The notes under the pieces were generated by a model. That model searched no databases, was not told the origin of the DNA, and saw nothing but the letters and a program-made list of their open reading frames with translations. A stretch of DNA of 6,901 nucleotides from positions 1 through 6,901 of the forward strand of contig JAFAGX010000524.1 in the NCBI GenBank assembly GCA_019237515.1. Direction: 5' to 3'. The position numbers and the translations under genes were made by a program. This document shows, piece after piece, positions 4,778 to 6,901 of this stretch. Positions within the stretch are counted from its first letter, which is position 1, and each line of letters begins with the position of its first letter. Source of the DNA: Acidobacteriaceae bacterium. GTDB taxonomy: Bacteria; Acidobacteriota; Terriglobia; Terriglobales; SbA1.

Positions 4778-5986
4778 ATGTCTATCACCCAAACACGCGA
4801 GATTACCGCTGCGGCGCGGCTCGAGAATGTCCGCTATGCGATTCGCGATCTGGCGTGTGTCGCTGACGAGGTGGCAAAGCAGGGCCATAAAATCCTTCCG
4901 CTTAATATCGGCGATCCCATAAATTTCGATTTCGAGACACCGGCGCACCTGATCGAGGCGGTGTACAAGGCGATGCGCGATGGAAAAAACGGTTACGCGC
5001 CGTCGCCCGGAATCAAAGAAGCGTTGGAGGCAATTCGCGGCGAAGCGGCGCGCAAAGAGATTTCGTCGGTCCAGGATGTTTTTGTGACTTCGGGCGTAAG
5101 CGAAACGGTTGACCTGTGCCTCACCGCGCTGCTGAATCCGGGAGAGGATCTTCTGACGCCGAGCCCGGACTATCCGCTTTATTCCGCGGTGCTCGCGAGG
5201 TTAGGCCTCAAGCTCAATACCTATGATTTGAATGAAGATGACGGCTGGCAACCGGATCTTCCCGACATTGCGCGAAAAATCACGTCGCACACCCGCGGGA
5301 TTGTGCTGATCAATCCGAATAACCCGACCGGCTCGGTATGCACGCGAGGCATGCTGGAAAACATTGCAGAACTGGCGCGGCGGCATAACCTGGTGATTTT
5401 CGCGGACGAGATTTATGACAAGCTCATTCTGGATGGCGGCGAAACAATCTCGATTGCCGCGGTCGCTCCCGATTTGCCGATAGTCACGTTTGGTGGCTTG
5501 TCAAAAAATTATCTGGCTCCAGGATGGCGCATTGGATGGGGAATTCTAAGCGGGGATGCGAGCGCGGTCAAACAGTATAGCGAGGGCATTCAAAAGCTGC
5601 TGCGAGCGCGGCTTTGTGCCAATCATCCCGAGCAATACGCGATTAAAGCCGCACTCGACGGACCGCAGGATCACCTGACCAGCGTGCGAAGCAAGCTTCG
5701 CAGGCGCCGCGATTTGACCGTGCAATGGGCAAACTCGAACCCTCGGGTAAGTTGCGTTTCGCCTCTGGGCGCTTTCTATGCGTTTCCGCGAATCGACATT
5801 TTTGAACCGGACGAGATTTTTGTGCGCGAACTAATTTTGCAAAAGCACGTACTGGTCGTGCACGGATCCGGTTTCGGACAAAAGCCCGGCACCAAGCATT
5901 TCCGCATCGTTTTCCTGCCGGATGAAACTACGTTGTCGAAGGCCTACGCTGCCATCAGCGAACTGATGGATCAACGATATCGCTAA
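4778..5986 (+). CDS. PLP-dependent aminotransferase, AlaA/AlaT-like (class I/II)
   Basis: This fold-type I aminotransferase has about 402 residues from the ATG at 4778. It moves an amino group between an amino acid and a 2-oxo acid using pyridoxal phosphate. Visible motifs are LNIGDPINFDF near the N-terminus, GVSE in the cofactor region, NPNNPTG (179-185), DEIYDK (Asp210, Tyr213), GGLSKNYLAPGWRIGW with the Schiff-base Lys243 and Arg251, and a C-terminal Arg376 (FRIVFLPDE) expected to hold the substrate carboxylate. The pattern is close to glutamate-pyruvate aminotransferases AlaA/AlaT, so alanine formation is the best guess; aspartate or another substrate is possible. I chose the ATG at 4778 over a GTG at 4760, which lies inside a hairpin arm with AAGG touching it. 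Neither start has a well-spaced Shine-Dalgarno. Same strand as the ALDH gene, 51 bp apart, so probably co-transcribed. It ends 8 bp from a convergent gene. Confidence 0.9.
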   Translation: MSITQTREITAAARLENVRYAIRDLACVADEVAKQGHKILPLNIGDPINFDFETPAHLIEAVYKAMRDGKNGYAPSPGIKEALEAIRGEAARKEISSVQDVFVTSGVSETVDLCLTALLNPGEDLLTPSPDYPLYSAVLARLGLKLNTYDLNEDDGWQPDLPDIARKITSHTRGIVLINPNNPTGSVCTRGMLENIAELARRHNLVIFADEIYDKLILDGGETISIAAVAPDLPIVTFGGLSKNYLAPGWRIGWGILSGDASAVKQYSEGIQKLLRARLCANHPEQYAIKAALDGPQDHLTSVRSKLRRRRDLTVQWANSNPRVSCVSPLGAFYAFPRIDIFEPDEIFVRELILQKHVLVVHGSGFGQKPGTKHFRIVFLPDETTLSKAYAAISELMDQRYR

Positions 5987-5994
5987 CGACGCGC

Positions 5995-6375
5995 TTACGA
6001 GCTCCGCGCAAGCTCCAGAAAATCAGATACGTTGAGCAAACCAAGAACCAGGCGATGAGGCGGCTTCACGACCGTTCGTCGAGGATCGTGAAAGAGCCGT
6101 GGATTGGACAGCCGCAACGTGTGCCCCTGTGTTTCGAATTCGCAGCTTCCGTGCGCAAGAACATTCTGAACCCACTGCGACTCTCGTCCATAGGTCAGAG
6201 CAAAGATGAAATCGTTGTCTCGTCGAAAGAACATCACCGGCGATCGGTATTGCCGATGGGTTCTCCTTCCGGTATGAACGACGATGCCCATGCCGGGCAG
6301 TTTGGCTGCCAACGGCCCGAGAATACGATTGGTTACGTGAAGATTAAGGCGGGCCAACAAACGGGGAAATGGCAC
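5995..6375 (-). CDS. Deazaflavin (F420)-dependent nitroreductase-family protein
   Basis: The 126-aa protein resembles the Ddn/DUF385 branch of the split-barrel FMN/F420-binding fold. After an N-terminal helix (RLNLHVTNRILGPLAAKLPG) come GIVVHTGRRTHRQYRSPVMF, a strand pair with FIFALTYGRESQWVQNV, and CEFETQGHTLRLSNPRL, all typical of this family. Members bind coenzyme F420 (some bind FMN, heme or fatty acids) and reduce quinones or other acceptors. The length is slightly short for the family but nothing obvious is missing. The start is a GTG at 6375 with GGAG (6381-6384) 5 nt upstream. It lies 45 bp downstream of the patatin-like gene on the same strand and may be co-transcribed; no functional link is evident. 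Cofactor use is inferred from the family, not visible directly. Confidence 0.8.
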   Translation of the reverse strand: MPFPRLLARLNLHVTNRILGPLAAKLPGMGIVVHTGRRTHRQYRSPVMFFRRDNDFIFALTYGRESQWVQNVLAHGSCEFETQGHTLRLSNPRLFHDPRRTVVKPPHRLVLGLLNVSDFLELARSS

Positions 6376-6420
6376 AAAAGCTCCGACTAGTAGATGCCGC
6401 GAAGTTCCGTCGAGTTTGGC

Positions 6421-6901
6421 TTAGTCGGCGGGCATGGCGGCCGGGCTCACGGCTGGAGGTTTTACAACTTTCTGCGTGCGGGGAGCCGGCGCGGGCTGAA
6501 GCCATTTGCGGATTTCGGGCAGCGCGGCGCGGGTGACAATTTCGCCAGCGCGAACCAGGGCTGCGACGTGTTCGAACGCGTCGTATTTGTAGCCATTGAC
6601 GTCCGGCTCGATCACCAGATCGGCCGCCTGCTTCCAGATGTGACAGTTCATTTCCTGCGCTATGGCGAAGCACTGGCCAATGACATCGAATAAGTGGCGC
6701 GGGCCTTCGCCCGTGGTCCAGCGTCCTTTGAGATGGACCGCCAGGACGCGGTCGGCGCCCATCTGCCGCAACGGACTGGTAGGAACCGTGTAGGACAACA
6801 TGCCGTCGATGAGTTGACGGCCGCGAATTTTCACCGGCAAAAACATTCCAGGATATGCACAACTGGCGCGGACCGGATCGATGAGAGGTCCGGAGTGGAA
6901 G
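6421..6901 (-). CDS. Patatin-like phospholipase, C-terminal part
   Basis: The frame is open through the right edge, so the N-terminus with the GXSXG serine motif lies outside. The visible part begins FHSGPLIDPVRASCAYPG, MFLPVKIRGRQLIDGMLS. This is the typical patatin/RssA segment: the conserved RAS-CA-PG stretch is followed by the Asp-Gly that supplies the catalytic aspartate of the Ser-Asp dyad (DGM here, where DGG or DGA is more usual). The next segment, VPTSPLRQMGADRVLAVHLK, matches the strand that follows in bacterial NTE-family proteins. The last 25 residues are Pro/Ala-rich and probably disordered. Such enzymes hydrolyse acyl esters of phospholipids or lysophospholipids, often at membranes. 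The ATG at 6846 is internal, not the start. It is upstream of, and on the same strand as, the F420-family gene. Confidence 0.85.
   Translation of the reverse strand, partial: FHSGPLIDPVRASCAYPGMFLPVKIRGRQLIDGMLSYTVPTSPLRQMGADRVLAVHLKGRWTTGEGPRHLFDVIGQCFAIAQEMNCHIWKQAADLVIEPDVNGYKYDAFEHVAALVRAGEIVTRAALPEIRKWLQPAPAPRTQKVVKPPAVSPAAMPAD

Overview
The window looks like chromosomal DNA from a moderately GC-rich, soil-type bacterium. My best guess is Acidobacteriota (Koribacter/Terriglobus-like). That guess rests on recalled resemblance: the small basic protein starting MPKGRSTFTKRQ, the RRM/bS21 grouping, and the GC-rich palindromic units between genes. There was no database search. Nine protein genes are visible. 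The two at the edges are cut by the window. No rRNA, tRNA, CRISPR array, insertion sequence or phage gene was found.

Left part (1-2786). The 3' part of an alpha/beta-hydrolase (lipase/esterase-like, + strand) converges on a tight minus-strand cluster. Read in its own direction from 2148 down to 510, that cluster encodes a 52-aa basic protein, a 200-aa degenerate response-regulator receiver, a 115-aa RRM RNA-binding protein with an RGG-like tail, a 74-aa charged protein and ribosomal protein bS21. The first three genes are joined by two successive ATGA stop/start overlaps, so translational coupling is likely. The last two follow after 75 and 15 bp, each with its own Shine-Dalgarno sequence. 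Diverging from the cluster is a cold-shock-domain gene (cspA type) with a predicted leader of about 115 nt and a clear intrinsic terminator. RRM plus bS21 recalls the cold-regulated rbp-rpsU pairs of cyanobacteria. Together with the divergent Csp this looks like a cold-shock / RNA-chaperone / translation island whose least understood parts are the 52-aa protein, the pseudo-receiver and the 74-aa protein.

Middle part (2787-5986). A 344-nt gene-free stretch with two GC-rich palindromes is followed by a metabolic pair on the + strand: an NAD(P)-dependent aldehyde dehydrogenase (512 aa, catalytic residues intact) and a fold-type I PLP aminotransferase similar to the alanine aminotransferases AlaA/AlaT. 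The 51-bp gap between them carries a 12-bp bulged hairpin that overlaps a second, mutually exclusive hairpin. These bear on which start codon the aminotransferase uses.

Right part (5995-6901). On the minus strand lie a small deazaflavin (F420)-dependent nitroreductase-family protein and, upstream of it, the C-terminal part of a patatin-like phospholipase that runs off the window.

The part most worth following up is the coupled 52-aa / pseudo-receiver / RRM cassette with its bS21 and Csp neighbours.
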